In this document: positions 29,013-38,787 of the stretch, in pieces | How positions within the stretch are numbered: the stretch's first letter is position 1 | Layout of the letters: each line of letters opens with the position of its first letter | NCBI RefSeq assembly: GCF_020532665.2 | Contig: NZ_JAIWPG020000007.1 | Span: forward strand, 124,001 to 188,000 | Direction of reading: 5' to 3' | DNA length: 64,000 nt | From: Lelliottia sp. WAP21 | GTDB taxonomy: Bacteria; Pseudomonadota; Gammaproteobacteria; Enterobacterales; Enterobacteriaceae | Program-made: the position numbers and the translations under genes | The notes under the pieces: model-generated | What the model was told of the DNA's origin: nothing | Seen by the model: only the letters and a program-made list of their open reading frames with translations | The model's database searches: none

Positions 29013-29304
29013 TAGTGGCTGCACTCAGATGACTGATGGTAGCGGTTGTGATATACGACTGAGCAAATCTCAGAATGAAGCCAATGCTGCAAAACAAAAA
29101 CACCTCTCTCTCAACCAAATAGCCAGAGAGATTGAACCCGTTATTGGTATGCGCTCAAACGTAGCTGATGAGTATTTATTTAACAGAGGCTGGAGAACTT
29201 ACGGTGAAAATGAATACATTAAAGCTGGCTGGAAGATACGACTGGTCATTGACCGAGCTCAAAATTATGAAGTGATCAACGCCCAGGTTATCGGGAAAGT
29301 CTGA
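28924..29304 (+). CDS. Small exported protein of unknown function, 126 aa
   Basis: Unrecognised. A signal peptide MKKILYLGVLLLTSSQALA is followed by a basic mature part with two close Cys (NSGCTQMTDGSGCDIRL) and a C-terminal half (NVADEYLFNRGWRTYGENEY) reminiscent of small periplasmic domains with paired strands. I chose ATG 28924 for the signal peptide; an ATG at 28906 would add six residues. It is the fourth frame of the plus-strand run. No terminator is evident after it. Confidence 0.65.
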   Translation: MKKILYLGVLLLTSSQALAISEGYRQQLRNSGCTQMTDGSGCDIRLSKSQNEANAAKQKHLSLNQIAREIEPVIGMRSNVADEYLFNRGWRTYGENEYIKAGWKIRLVIDRAQNYEVINAQVIGKV

Positions 29305-30131
29305 TACTCGTGTAATAAGTGAGAAGGGATTCTCCTGACCCATTTTTGAGAGGAATAGAATTCTCTGCGTTTAACATTATGACATGTCTAACACAACTCA
29401 TGGCTGCAATGGCTACATCAGCGACAATCACAGGCATGATGCCCTCTATAGAGATTTGTTCATCGAAATCCTGCGACAGTATCAGGATAGCGATATAAAT
29501 GTCACTGACGGCACGACCACCCATTTTTTTAAGAAGGCGTTTGTCATATCCCCTTCTAATGAAACCTTTGAATTCCACGCTGGTTTTCTTTGGGCGATTT
29601 TTAAATTAGAGCTTAAACATCAACTTTAATATAATACACTCAACCCAGGATTTGCACAGAACTCTTGATGGTATTATCGCCACTTATAACGAATTGCCAC
29701 AGGTATACCATAATCATTTAAAAGTTGAGATGTTGAGATCCTTGAGCACACACTTCGCAGATTCATCCTTGAATAAGGTTAACTGGCGGGTAAATTTACA
29801 CAATGGTTTCCCCTTCGTTGCATGCACATGCATATAAGGGAGTATCTTGTTTGCATTGAGTTCTGATGCAAGTTTGAATAGAGACTTCTGCTTGTCCGTA
29901 TTGTAACGGAATACTCCCTCTACGACCGCTAGAGTCCCTGGAATAGGTTCAAATGACTTCTGCTACATGTATCCGTAAAATTGTCCTGGCCCCTCCAGCA
30001 ACGATATACTGTTTAGTTTTTCCTTCTGCATCCTGTTGGATAGGGCCTTCATGCAGGTATATGCACTGCCACCTTTTACCCATTGCGGAATCATTAACAG
30101 ACTCCTTCGAATAGTTGTGAACATCACTGAC
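29305..30131. other. Right part of the accessory insert, decayed sequence
   Basis: 827 bp with no intact gene I can support. Short frames on both strands (for example 29288-29578 minus, 29384-29629 plus) lack ribosome sites and recognisable products. The minus strand at 29714-30124 keeps a long frame broken by one stop and is listed separately as a possible pseudogene. Confidence 0.45.
29714..30124 (-). pseudogene. Possible broken coding region on the minus strand
   Basis: In one frame, 137 codons from ATG 30124 to TGA 29714 are interrupted only by TAG at 29963-29965. The part after the stop reads like real protein (FEPIPGTLAVVEGVFRYNTD). A second frame over 29990-30070 also reads plausibly (EGKTKQYIVAGGARTILRIH), so a frameshift may be present as well. 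I cannot name a family. Confidence 0.25.
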
Positions 30132-30223
30132 ATCTTGCGAACGATCATGGGCAGAACTGAGGTGGAAACTGGGGTGGTGACCCCATGGCGGGCTTCGGGT
30201 GACACAGGCACGCGAACAGGCAT
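30132..30223 (+). pseudogene. Internally deleted second copy of the yebQ 3' end
   Basis: 30132-30187 resembles yebQ 25656-25716 (coding IGRTEVETG...TPW), and 30188-30223 resembles 26113-26148 up to the stop. About 400 bp of yebQ are missing between the two parts, and several point changes have accumulated. There is no start. It keeps the intact yebQ terminator immediately downstream, so this was once the end of a complete yebQ. Confidence 0.85.
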
Positions 30224-30236
30224 AAAAAAAGCCGGG
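30188..30236 (+). repeat. Right copy of the yebQ 3'-end repeat
   Basis: Direct repeat of 26113-26161 with 46 of 49 bases the same. The two copies bracket the accessory insert. No integrase is present, so this is not a proven attachment site. Confidence 0.85.
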
Positions 30237-30253
30237 TGAATCACCCGGCTTTT
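30224..30253. terminator. Bidirectional terminator after the yebQ remnant and htpX
   Basis: A 9-bp stem AGCCGGGTG/CACCCGGCT with an A7 run on the left and T4 on the right. It serves htpX on the minus strand and, ancestrally, yebQ on the plus strand. Confidence 0.9.
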
Positions 30254-30269
30254 CACCATTATAACGCTG

Positions 30270-31151
30270 TTACTTCAGGTATTCACCGCTACGCAGTGCT
30301 TCAATGCGTTTATCCAGCGGTGGGTGCGTCATAAACATTTCGCTCAGCGACTTATTCTTGCCGTTGATGCAGAAAGCCATCATGCTGCTCGCTTCCTGCG
30401 GCTCATAGCTGGTTTTCAGACGCTGAAGCGCAGCAATCATCTTCTCGCGACCCACCAGTTTTGCCGAGCCGGCATCCGCATGGAATTCACGATGACGTGA
30501 GAACCACATGGTAATAATGCTCGCCAGAATACCAAATACCAGTTCCAGCACCATGGCGACAACAAAGTAAATCATCGGGTTGCCGTTACTTCCCTCACCC
30601 TCTTCGCGGTTGCCGCCCAGAAAACCCGCTGCAATTTGCGCAAGAATACGTGAGATAAAGATAACGAAGGTGTTCACGACGCCCTGAATCAGGGTCATGG
30701 TCACCATGTCACCGTTAGCAATATGGCTGATTTCGTGCGCGATGACGGCTTCCGCTTCATCACGGCTCATGTTTTGCAATAGCCCCGTACTGACCGCAAC
30801 CAGAGACGCATCGCGGCGCGCACCGGTGGCGAAGGCATTAATATCCGGCGCGTGGTAGATAGCAACCTGAGGCATAGCGATGCCCGCCTGCTTCGATTGC
30901 TGTGCCACCGTACTCATTAACCAGCGTTCCATATCGTTACGTGGTTGTTCGATGACTTCACCACCCACTGATTTTAATGCCATCCATTTGGACATCAGCA
31001 GGGAGATAATCGAGCCACCAAAACCGAACAGCAGCGCCATAATCAGCAGGCCTTGAACGCTGCTCGATTGAATTCCCGTCAGGCTTAGCACCAGCCCAAA
31101 GACCAACATAACCGCAAGGTTAGTGGCCAGGAAGAGCGCGATTCGCATCAT
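30270..31151 (-). CDS. htpX: Membrane zinc protease HtpX, 293 aa
   Basis: An inner-membrane M48 metalloprotease that degrades damaged membrane proteins together with FtsH. Two N-terminal helices (residues 4-25 and 33-53) precede the zinc motif HEISH (139-143) in [14 protein letters not shown]. Two further hydrophobic segments follow, and the third ligand lies in [12 protein letters not shown]. Length equals the E. coli protein. GAGGTT precedes the ATG. It is the first conserved gene right of the insert. In E. coli it responds to heat and Cpx stress; I did not identify those sites. Confidence 0.97.
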   Translation of the reverse strand: MMRIALFLATNLAVMLVFGLVLSLTGIQSSSVQGLLIMALLFGFGGSIISLLMSKWMALKSVGGEVIEQPRNDMERWLMSTVAQQSKQAGIAMPQVAIYHAPDINAFATGARRDASLVAVSTGLLQNMSRDEAEAVIAHEISHIANGDMVTMTLIQGVVNTFVIFISRILAQIAAGFLGGNREEGEGSNGNPMIYFVVAMVLELVFGILASIITMWFSRHREFHADAGSAKLVGREKMIAALQRLKTSYEPQEASSMMAFCINGKNKSLSEMFMTHPPLDKRIEALRSGEYLK

Positions 31152-31306
31152 AATTTTCTTTTAACCTCTGTTTAACAAAACGCACTATGCGATTACCCAC
31201 ATCGTATGGGTATTGTGGCTATTTTCAAGGATTCGGAAGGCGTAAGTCACCAGAAAGACACAACTTTACATTGTTAAAGGGCTTCCTGACGAGAGGATGC
31301 AGAACT

Positions 31307-31336
31307 AAAAAAACAGGCACAATTTCTTGTGCCTGT
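31307..31336 (-). terminator. Terminator of prc
   Basis: A 10-bp stem ACAGGCACAA/TTGTGCCTGT with a four-base loop, followed on the minus strand by seven T, just after the prc stop. Confidence 0.92.
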
Positions 31337-31344
31337 CAGGGGGA

Positions 31345-33393
31345 TTATTTAGCCGGAGCGGGTTGCACGGCGGGTTTATCTTTTTCCTGCTTCGCAAGGT
31401 CGAGTGCGATATGCACCGTCTCGTCCAGATACGGATCGGGTTCCTGATAATCCTTCGGTAAATCATCCAGCTTTTTCAGCAATGGCTTACCTTCACGTTT
31501 GAGGCGGTCGTTAATACGCGCCAGACGTGTCGCATCATCCTCGGTGTTCTCTTTCTCACGCTGGGCGTAATTAAGAGACACAATATTCCGTTTATCCTTC
31601 ATGGCATTGAAACGTGCAATGTCCTTCATGATGTACTGGAATTCAGGATCTTTGGCGATACGCTCGTTATGCAGCTTGAGCAACTCAGGACCAAACTGTT
31701 TCATGTCGCCTGATTTAACGAATGTCGCGGCATTAATGCTGTCCCACGGCAATGCGTTATCTTCAAACTTCTCGCCGGTTTCCGTCTCTTCCGTGCCGGT
31801 AGGCATCATGATGTCAGGCGTCACACCTTTACGTTGCGTACTGCCGCCATTCACGCGATAAAATTTCTGAATGGTGTACTGTACTGACCCCAGCGCAGGC
31901 CATTCCGGGCGCAGCATCTGGTCGTAAATGCGGTTCAGCGAACGGTACTGCTGGACGGTCCCTTTACCGAAGGTCGGTTCACCCACAATCAGCGCACGGC
32001 CATAATCCTGCATAGCCGCAGCAAAGATCTCAGAGGCAGACGCACTGAAGCGGTCAACCAGCACAACCAGAGGGCCTTTGTAGTAAACCACGCCATCGGT
32101 ATCGGCATCTTCACGCACTTTACCGTTGTTATCACGAACCTGAACGACCGGACCAGACGGAATAAACAGACCCGAAAGCGAAACCGCTTCCGTTAAGGCA
32201 CCGCCGCCGTTGGTACGCAGATCAATGATGACGCTGCTGACATTCTGCTTTTCAAGCTTTTGCAGCTGCACTTTCACATCATCAGTCAATCCGACATAGA
32301 ACCCCGGGATGTCCAGCACGCCGACTTTTTCTTTACCGACCGTTTTCACCGACATCTTCACGGCACGGTCTTCAAGACGGATGCGTTCGCGCGTCAGCGT
32401 AACGATACGGGTCTTGGTTCCCTTCCCTGCGGGCAGGATTTCAAGGCGGACTTTACTGCCTTTCGGACCTTTTATCAGCGCAACAACATCATCCAGACGC
32501 CAGCCAATGACGTCGACCATATTCTGGCCGGTCTGACCTACGCCTACGATTCTGTCACCCACACCGATCGCTTTGCTTTTCGATGCCGGACCACCCGCAA
32601 CCATCGAATTAATAACGGTGTAGTCCTCGTCCATTTGCAGAACCGCGCCAATCCCTTCCAGAGACAGACTCATCTCTGTATTGAACTGCTCGGTATTACG
32701 CGGGGAGAGGTAGTTGGTGTGCGGATCGATTTCATGCGCAAATGCGGTCATCGCCAGCGAAAACACATCTTCGCTGTTGGTTTGCGCCAGACGACGAATA
32801 GCCGATTTGTAACGACGAGTTAAGGTTTCGCGGATCTCTTTCTCATCTTTACCCGCCAGTTTCAGGCTCAACTCATCGAACTTAACTTTACTGTCCCACT
32901 GCGCATTAAGCTCGGCTTCATCTTTCGGCCAGGGCGCTTTACTGCGGTCCAGATTAAAATTGTCGTTGCCGGTGAAGTCCATTGGACGTTCAAGCACTTT
33001 CAGCGCGTACTGATAACGTTCAAAACGACGCTTTTGCGACAGATTATACAGGTCATAGAACAGATCCAGTTTACCGCTGCGAAGCTCATCGCCCACTTCG
33101 GCTTTACGTTTAGCGAACTGTTCAATATCACTGGCTAACAGCACGTTATGGCTGTAGTCCAGTAGGTTCAGGTAGCGATCGAAGATTTTGGCCGAAAAAG
33201 CCGGATCAAGATCGAACTGGCGATAGTGCGAGCGGGTGAAGCGCGAGGTTACGCGCTCACTCACCGTCGCGTGCTGAGTCTCTTCCTTTAAAACGGGAAT
33301 TTGATCAGCGCGCGTAATATCGTCCACAGCAAAAGCGTGGCCTGTTATCGCAAACAGGCCAGCCAGCGCAGTGATCTTAAAAAGAGTGTTCAT
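31345..33393 (-). CDS. prc: Tail-specific periplasmic protease Prc (Tsp), 682 aa
   Basis: An S41 protease that cleaves proteins with nonpolar C-termini, processes FtsI and, with the adaptor NlpI, degrades MepS. A signal peptide (MNTLFKITALAGLFAITGHA FA) is followed by a PDZ domain around VNSMVAGGPASKSKAIGVGD-like residues (I-N-S-M) and the Ser/Lys catalytic segment DRFSASASEIFAAAMQDYGR then GEPTFGKGTVQQ. I chose ATG 33393, giving the E. coli length of 682; an ATG 16 codons earlier would spoil the signal peptide. proQ lies 19 bp upstream and is cotranscribed. Confidence 0.97.
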   Translation of the reverse strand: MNTLFKITALAGLFAITGHAFAVDDITRADQIPVLKEETQHATVSERVTSRFTRSHYRQFDLDPAFSAKIFDRYLNLLDYSHNVLLASDIEQFAKRKAEVGDELRSGKLDLFYDLYNLSQKRRFERYQYALKVLERPMDFTGNDNFNLDRSKAPWPKDEAELNAQWDSKVKFDELSLKLAGKDEKEIRETLTRRYKSAIRRLAQTNSEDVFSLAMTAFAHEIDPHTNYLSPRNTEQFNTEMSLSLEGIGAVLQMDEDYTVINSMVAGGPASKSKAIGVGDRIVGVGQTGQNMVDVIGWRLDDVVALIKGPKGSKVRLEILPAGKGTKTRIVTLTRERIRLEDRAVKMSVKTVGKEKVGVLDIPGFYVGLTDDVKVQLQKLEKQNVSSVIIDLRTNGGGALTEAVSLSGLFIPSGPVVQVRDNNGKVREDADTDGVVYYKGPLVVLVDRFSASASEIFAAAMQDYGRALIVGEPTFGKGTVQQYRSLNRIYDQMLRPEWPALGSVQYTIQKFYRVNGGSTQRKGVTPDIMMPTGTEETETGEKFEDNALPWDSINAATFVKSGDMKQFGPELLKLHNERIAKDPEFQYIMKDIARFNAMKDKRNIVSLNYAQREKENTEDDATRLARINDRLKREGKPLLKKLDDLPKDYQEPDPYLDETVHIALDLAKQEKDKPAVQPAPAK

Positions 33394-33412
33394 GCCAGGC
33401 TCGGCCTCCGTT

Positions 33413-34099
33413 TCAGAACACCAGGTGTTCTGCGCGTACAATCATTGACAAACCAGAAGTCAGCTGCACACGAACGCCATCTTTGGTGATTTCCAGCACG
33501 GTGGCATCCATCGCGTTGTTGCCCGCTTTCACTTTCAGTGCCTGACCGACGTTTAACGCGGTAATGTCAGATACTGGCGTGAGGCGCTGCTCTTCGCGTG
33601 GTGCACGTGGTGCTTTTGCAACGGCTTTTTCAGCACGCGGCTTGCGATCGCTGTTTTCGTTACGACGTGGAGCAGGACGCGGTTTGCGTTCGCGGCGAGG
33701 CGCTTCTTCCTGGCCGTTCGCTGCTGCAGCTTCGCGTTTTTTCGCCTGCTGCTCAGCACGCTGTGCCTGAACACGCGCTTTGGCTTCTTCAAGCTGTTTA
33801 CGCGCATGTTCAACGTGCTGCTCATCCAGCTCACCACATGGGTTGCCGTCGAGGTCGACACGCGTTGCACCCGCTTTGATACCGTACAGGTAACGCCAGC
33901 TTGAAGTGTAAAGACGTAAAGCAGAGCGCAGTTGGGTTTTGCTGAGATTCATCTCACCCTCAACGCGCGCTACCAGATCCTGAAAAATACCGACTTTCAG
34001 GGGACGTGCTTCACCTTCCGCGGTGAAACACTGGGGGAAACGTTCCGCCAGAAAGGCGATAACTTCTTTACTACTATTCAACTTAGGTTGATTTTCCAT
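33413..34099 (-). CDS. proQ: RNA chaperone ProQ, 228 aa
   Basis: A global small-RNA- and mRNA-binding protein of the FinO family. The FinO domain covers about residues 1-120 ([20 protein letters not shown] and [15 protein letters not shown]). A Lys/Arg/Glu-rich linker follows (about 125-175), then a C-terminal Tudor-like domain ([20 protein letters not shown]). Slightly shorter than E. coli ProQ (232) in the linker. Operon with prc. Confidence 0.96.
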   Translation of the reverse strand: MENQPKLNSSKEVIAFLAERFPQCFTAEGEARPLKVGIFQDLVARVEGEMNLSKTQLRSALRLYTSSWRYLYGIKAGATRVDLDGNPCGELDEQHVEHARKQLEEAKARVQAQRAEQQAKKREAAAANGQEEAPRRERKPRPAPRRNENSDRKPRAEKAVAKAPRAPREEQRLTPVSDITALNVGQALKVKAGNNAMDATVLEITKDGVRVQLTSGLSMIVRAEHLVF

Positions 34100-34195
34100 G
34101 AAATTTCCTGATTACAACGGACGTTGCCAACAAGCGCAGGCATGAACAGGCGTCATTATAATGACGCTATCAGTAAATGCTACGTTATCCGTTGA

Positions 34196-34693
34196 TTATC
34201 CTGCGACGCTCGCAAAGAATTTTTGATAATCGGTCTCAGTTAAGACATTTTCCAGGCTGACGACCAGCTCGCGCAACCCCTGTTCATCCTCGGCAGTAAA
34301 GCGACCGAAGGCCGTGCTGTCGATGTCCAGAACGCCAATAATCTGATTTTTGACGACCAGCGGCAGTACGATTTCAGAATTACTTGCGGCATCACAGGCA
34401 ATATGTCCATCGAAGGCGTGCACATCTTCCACACGCTGTACCGCATTTTGCGCGACGGCGGTACCGCAAACGCCACGACCCACCGGGATTCTCACGCAGG
34501 CGAGTCTGCCCTGAAACGGCCCGAGCACCAGCGTTTCGCCTTCCAGTAGATAAAAACCTGCCCAGTTGACCTCAGAAAGACGTTCAAATAACAGCGCGCT
34601 GGTATTGGCCAGAGTAGCGATAAAACTGGTTTCACCTGCCATTAATGCCCGAAAATCGCGGTTCAAATCCGCGTAAAATTCTGTTTTGTTCAT
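34196..34693 (-). CDS. msrC: Free methionine-(R)-sulfoxide reductase MsrC, 165 aa
   Basis: A single GAF-domain enzyme that reduces free Met-R-sulfoxide. The conserved redox Cys are seen in GRLACVRIP, GRGVCGTAV and HIACDAASNSE. Length and sequence agree with E. coli YebR/MsrC. Upstream of proQ in the same orientation, with about 96 bp between; divergent from letA. Confidence 0.96.
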   Translation of the reverse strand: MNKTEFYADLNRDFRALMAGETSFIATLANTSALLFERLSEVNWAGFYLLEGETLVLGPFQGRLACVRIPVGRGVCGTAVAQNAVQRVEDVHAFDGHIACDAASNSEIVLPLVVKNQIIGVLDIDSTAFGRFTAEDEQGLRELVVSLENVLTETDYQKFFASVAG

Positions 34694-34825
34694 TATTCAA
34701 TCACTTGGTTGTCGTACAAAAAAATGAAGCATAGCCTATTAAAATAAACATTAAATGCGCTCTTGCTCAAGATGATTCCCGAGATGAGTTAATATAACGT
34801 TAATTAATACTTTAATGCGTGAATG

Positions 34826-36109
34826 ATGGCACTCAAAAATCCCAGGATCACTCCGGCAAAAAAGATCACTGTTCACTCGGTCAGCGATGCGCTACCCCGT
34901 GCACATTATCAGCGTTGCCCACAGTGCGATATGCTTTTTATGTTGCCGAAGATGAAATCGCACCAGAGCGCATTTTGTCCTCGTTGCAACGCTAAAATAC
35001 GCGATGGTCGCGACTGGTCGCTTACCCGGCTGGCGGCAATGGCGGTCACCATGATGTTGCTCATGCCCTTCGCCTGGAGCGAACCGCTTCTCAAGTTGTA
35101 TCTGTTGGGCGTGCGTATTGATGCCAATCTTTTACAAGGGATCTGGCAGATGACCCGTCAGGGCGATCCGCTCACCGGAGCGATGGTCCTGTTCTGTACC
35201 GTTGGCGCGCCGGTGGTACTGGTGCTGTCCATTGCTTATCTGTGGTTTGGTAACATTCTTGGAATGAACCTGCGCCCGGTCCTGTTGATGCTTGAAAAGC
35301 TCAAAGAGTGGGTCATGCTCGATATCTATCTTGTGGGTATCGGCGTGGCGTCGATCAAAGTCCAGGACTACGCTTTCCTGCAGCCGGGCATTGGCCTGTT
35401 CGCCTTTATCGCGCTGGTGTTGCTGAGCGTACTGACGCTGATCCACTTAAACGTGGAGCAACTCTGGGAACGCTTTTATCCCCAGCGCCCCGCCACGCGT
35501 CCGGATGAACATCTGCGCGCCTGCCTGGGATGCCATTTTACCGGTCTGCCTGATGCACGCGGACGCTGTCCTCGCTGCCACATCCCCTTGCGGGAGCGGC
35601 GCAAAGACAGTTTACAAAAATGTTGGGCGGCGTTGATCACCTCCATGGTGCTGCTGATCCCGGCTAACCTGATGCCGATTTCGATTATCTATGTCAACGG
35701 CCAGCGGCAGGCAGACACCATCATGTCGGGGATAATCTCGTTGGGAAGTAGTAACATTGCCGTCGCCGCCGTCGTGTTTATCGCCAGTATTCTGGTGCCT
35801 TTCACCAAAGTGGTGGTGATGTTTACCCTGCTCATCAGCATTCACTTCAAATGTGAACAGGGATTGCGCACACGGATCCTGCTGCTGCGTTTCGTGACCT
35901 GGATTGGCCGTTGGTCAATGTTGGATTTGTTTGTTATTTCGTTGATGATGTCGCTCATCAATCGCGACCAGTTACTTGCTTTTACTATGGGACCCGCGGC
36001 TTTTTATTTCGGCTCTGCGGTGATATTGACTATTCTTGCAGTGGAATGGCTGGACAGCCGCTTACTTTGGGACGCACATGAGTCAGGAAACCCCCGCTTC
36101 GCCGACTGA
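34826..36109 (+). CDS. letA: Envelope lipid-transport membrane protein LetA (YebS), 427 aa
   Basis: A PqiA-family inner-membrane protein that partners LetB in phospholipid movement between the membranes. It has two zinc-ribbon-like modules ([16 protein letters not shown] near residues 31-54 and [16 protein letters not shown] near 233-255), each followed by a four-helix membrane domain. ATG 34826 gives the E. coli length; an adjacent ATG at 34823 is equivalent. The 3' end overlaps letB by 32 bp, so they are coupled. Confidence 0.96.
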   Translation: MALKNPRITPAKKITVHSVSDALPRAHYQRCPQCDMLFMLPKMKSHQSAFCPRCNAKIRDGRDWSLTRLAAMAVTMMLLMPFAWSEPLLKLYLLGVRIDANLLQGIWQMTRQGDPLTGAMVLFCTVGAPVVLVLSIAYLWFGNILGMNLRPVLLMLEKLKEWVMLDIYLVGIGVASIKVQDYAFLQPGIGLFAFIALVLLSVLTLIHLNVEQLWERFYPQRPATRPDEHLRACLGCHFTGLPDARGRCPRCHIPLRERRKDSLQKCWAALITSMVLLIPANLMPISIIYVNGQRQADTIMSGIISLGSSNIAVAAVVFIASILVPFTKVVVMFTLLISIHFKCEQGLRTRILLLRFVTWIGRWSMLDLFVISLMMSLINRDQLLAFTMGPAAFYFGSAVILTILAVEWLDSRLLWDAHESGNPRFAD

Positions 36110-38711
36110 AGCGAGAATTAAAACAAAACGTCGTATTTCTCCTTTCTGGTTACTGCCAGTCATTGCCCTCTTGATTGCGGGCTGGCTTATCTGGACCAGT
36201 TATCAGGACCGCGGCAATACTATCACCATTGATTTCCAGACTGCGGACGGCATTGTGGCCGGACGTACGCCTGTGCGCTTCCAGGGCGTCGAGGTGGGCA
36301 CCGTTGAGGATATCCGGCTGGGTAAGGAGCTGAATAAAATTCAGGTTCGCGCCAGCATTAAATCCGATATGAAGGATGCGCTTCGCAGCGAAACTCAGTT
36401 CTGGCTGGTGACGCCGAAAGCCTCTCTCGCCGGGGTATCCGGGCTGGATGCGCTGGTTGGGGGTAACTATATCGGCATGATGCCCGGCAAAGGGGAACCG
36501 GAAGAGCACTTCACCGCGCTCGACACCCAGCCGAAATATCGGCTCAATAATGGCGATCTGATGATCCACCTTCACGCGCCAGATTTGGGTTCACTGAACA
36601 GCGGCTCGCTGGTCTATTTCCGTAAAATCCCTGTAGGGCGCGTTTACGATTACGCCATCAATCCTAACAAACAGGGCGTGACTATCGATGTACTGATTGA
36701 GCGCCGCTTTACCTCGCTTGTCAAAAAAGGCAGCCGTTTCTGGAACGTATCGGGCGTGGACGCTGACGTGAGCCTGAGCGGCGCCAAAGTGAAGCTTGAA
36801 AGCCTGGCCGCACTGGTCAACGGGGCTATCGCTTTCGATTCGCCTGAAGCTTCCCAGCCGGCGGTCGCTGACGATAACTTTGGTCTGTACGCCGATTTAG
36901 CCCATAGCCAGCGTGGCGTGATCGTCAAACTGGCGCTGCCGGATGCAAAAGGCCTGAAGGCAGGCAGCACCCCGCTGATGTATCAGGGATTAGAGGTGGG
37001 GCAGTTAACCAAACTCACGTTGAACGCGGGCGGTTCCGTGACGGGCGAAATGACCGTCGATCCGAGTGTGGTCGATCTGTTACGTGAAAACACGCGTCTG
37101 GAGCTGCGCAGTCCGAAGCTTTCGCTGAGCGATGCCAGTATCAGTAGTTTATTGACCGGTAGCACTTTCGAACTGATCCCCGGCGGCGGTGAGCCGAAGA
37201 AAGACTTTGTTATCGCCCCGGCAGACAAAGCGTTATTGCAAAAACCGGGCGTCCTGACCCTCTCCCTCTTCGCGCCTGAGAGCTATGGAATCGAAGCCGG
37301 ACAACCGCTGATTCTGCACGGAGTCCAGGTGGGCCAGGTCCTTGAGCGCACCTTAACCGAAAAAGGCGTCACGTTCTCGGTGGCGGTGGATCCGCAATAT
37401 CGCGACCTGGTTCACGGTGACAGTAAATTCGTGGTGAACAGCCGTGTAGATGTGAAAGTGGGTCTGGACGGGGTTGAATTCCTGGGCGCCAGTGCCAGCG
37501 AGTGGATCAATGGCGGCGTACGTATTTTGCCGGGCACCAAAGGCGCCATGCGCGAATCGTACCCACTGTATGCCAATCTGGATAAAGCGATTGAAAACAG
37601 CACGAGCGACCTGCCAACCACGACGCTAACGTTGAACGCCGACACACTCCCCGATGTCCAGGCGGGATCGGTAGTGCTTTATCGCAAGTTTGAAGTGGGC
37701 GAAGTCATTACCGTCCGGCCCCGCGCGGAGGCGTTTGATATCGAACTGCATATCAAACCGGAATATCGTCATTTATTAACCTCAAACAGCGTCTTCTGGG
37801 CCGAAGGCGGCGCAAAAGTGCAGCTTAACGGTAGTGGACTGACGGTTCAGGCCTCGCCGCTCTCGAGAGCGCTGCGCGGCGCCATCAGCTTTGATAATTT
37901 AAGCGGGGCCAGTGCCAACCAGCGTAAAGGCGACAAACGGATTCTGTATCCTTCGGAGACCGCTGCCCGTGCCGTGGGTGGTCAGATCACCCTGCACGCG
38001 TTCGACGCAGGTAAACTGGCGGAAGGTATGCCCATCCGTTACCTCGGGATTGATATCGGCCAGATTCAAAAGCTGACGCTGATTACCGCCCGAAATGAGG
38101 TGCAAGCTACCGCCGTGCTCTATCCGGAATATGTGCAGACCTTTGCCCGGACCGGCAGCCGCTTCTCGGTGGTCACCCCGCAGATTTCTGCAGCAGGCGT
38201 GGAACATCTGGACACCATCCTGCAGCCGTACATCAACGTCGAGCCAGGACGCGGTAACGCGCGCCGCGACTTTGAACTTCAGGAAGCCACCATCACCGAC
38301 TCGCGCTATCTGGATGGGTTGAGCATTGTGGTTGAAGTTCCGGAAGCCGGTTCACTGAGCATTGGCACCCCGGTCCTGTTCCGTGGAATAGAAGTGGGTA
38401 CCGTCACTGGCCTGACGCTGGGGACAATGTCCGACCGGGTCATGGTAGGAATGCGGATTAGCCAGCGCTATCAGCATCTGGTGCGCAACAACTCCGTGTT
38501 CTGGCTGGCATCAGGTTATTCACTCGACTTCGGTATCATCGGTGGCGTCGTGAAAACAGGGACCTTCAACCAGTTCATTCGCGGTGGCATCGCCTTCGCC
38601 ACACCGCCAGGCACACCGCTGTCGCCAAAAGCCCAGCCTGGAAAACACTTCCTGCTGCTTGAAAGCGAACCAAAAGAGTGGCGTGAATGGGGCACTGCCC
38701 TGCCACGATAA
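36078..38711 (+). CDS. letB: MCE-domain lipid-transport tunnel LetB (YebT), 877 aa
   Basis: LetB forms a periplasm-spanning tube of seven stacked MCE rings that carries lipids. One N-terminal membrane helix ([18 protein letters not shown]) is followed by seven repeats that can be counted by their recurring signature, for example [72 protein letters not shown] and [15 protein letters not shown] 36078 gives 877 residues, as in E. coli. rsmF starts 76 bp downstream, after a hairpin. Confidence 0.97.
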   Translation: MSQETPASPTEARIKTKRRISPFWLLPVIALLIAGWLIWTSYQDRGNTITIDFQTADGIVAGRTPVRFQGVEVGTVEDIRLGKELNKIQVRASIKSDMKDALRSETQFWLVTPKASLAGVSGLDALVGGNYIGMMPGKGEPEEHFTALDTQPKYRLNNGDLMIHLHAPDLGSLNSGSLVYFRKIPVGRVYDYAINPNKQGVTIDVLIERRFTSLVKKGSRFWNVSGVDADVSLSGAKVKLESLAALVNGAIAFDSPEASQPAVADDNFGLYADLAHSQRGVIVKLALPDAKGLKAGSTPLMYQGLEVGQLTKLTLNAGGSVTGEMTVDPSVVDLLRENTRLELRSPKLSLSDASISSLLTGSTFELIPGGGEPKKDFVIAPADKALLQKPGVLTLSLFAPESYGIEAGQPLILHGVQVGQVLERTLTEKGVTFSVAVDPQYRDLVHGDSKFVVNSRVDVKVGLDGVEFLGASASEWINGGVRILPGTKGAMRESYPLYANLDKAIENSTSDLPTTTLTLNADTLPDVQAGSVVLYRKFEVGEVITVRPRAEAFDIELHIKPEYRHLLTSNSVFWAEGGAKVQLNGSGLTVQASPLSRALRGAISFDNLSGASANQRKGDKRILYPSETAARAVGGQITLHAFDAGKLAEGMPIRYLGIDIGQIQKLTLITARNEVQATAVLYPEYVQTFARTGSRFSVVTPQISAAGVEHLDTILQPYINVEPGRGNARRDFELQEATITDSRYLDGLSIVVEVPEAGSLSIGTPVLFRGIEVGTVTGLTLGTMSDRVMVGMRISQRYQHLVRNNSVFWLASGYSLDFGIIGGVVKTGTFNQFIRGGIAFATPPGTPLSPKAQPGKHFLLLESEPKEWREWGTALPR

Positions 38712-38716
38712 GGGGT

Positions 38717-38746
38717 ACGCTCCGGTGTCAACGCACCGGAGCGTTT
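38717..38746 (+). terminator. Hairpin after letB
   Basis: An 11-bp stem ACGCTCCGGTG/CACCGGAGCGT followed by only TTTG. The stem is strong but the T-run is short, so some read-through into rsmF is likely. Confidence 0.6.
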
Positions 38747-38787
38747 GTGGTACACTGCGCGCCTGAATTTTTCCCGGTGGTACGCTC

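Noticed and set aside
29288-29629. Two overlapping frames of 96 and 81 codons, one on each strand, in the accessory insert
   Set aside because: Neither has a ribosome site or a recognisable product; I considered a transposase fragment but found no catalytic motif.
26113-30236. 49-bp direct repeats as attachment sites of an integrative element
   Set aside because: The right copy also carries an upstream internal piece of yebQ, there is no integrase or tRNA gene, so a duplication-deletion is the simpler reading.
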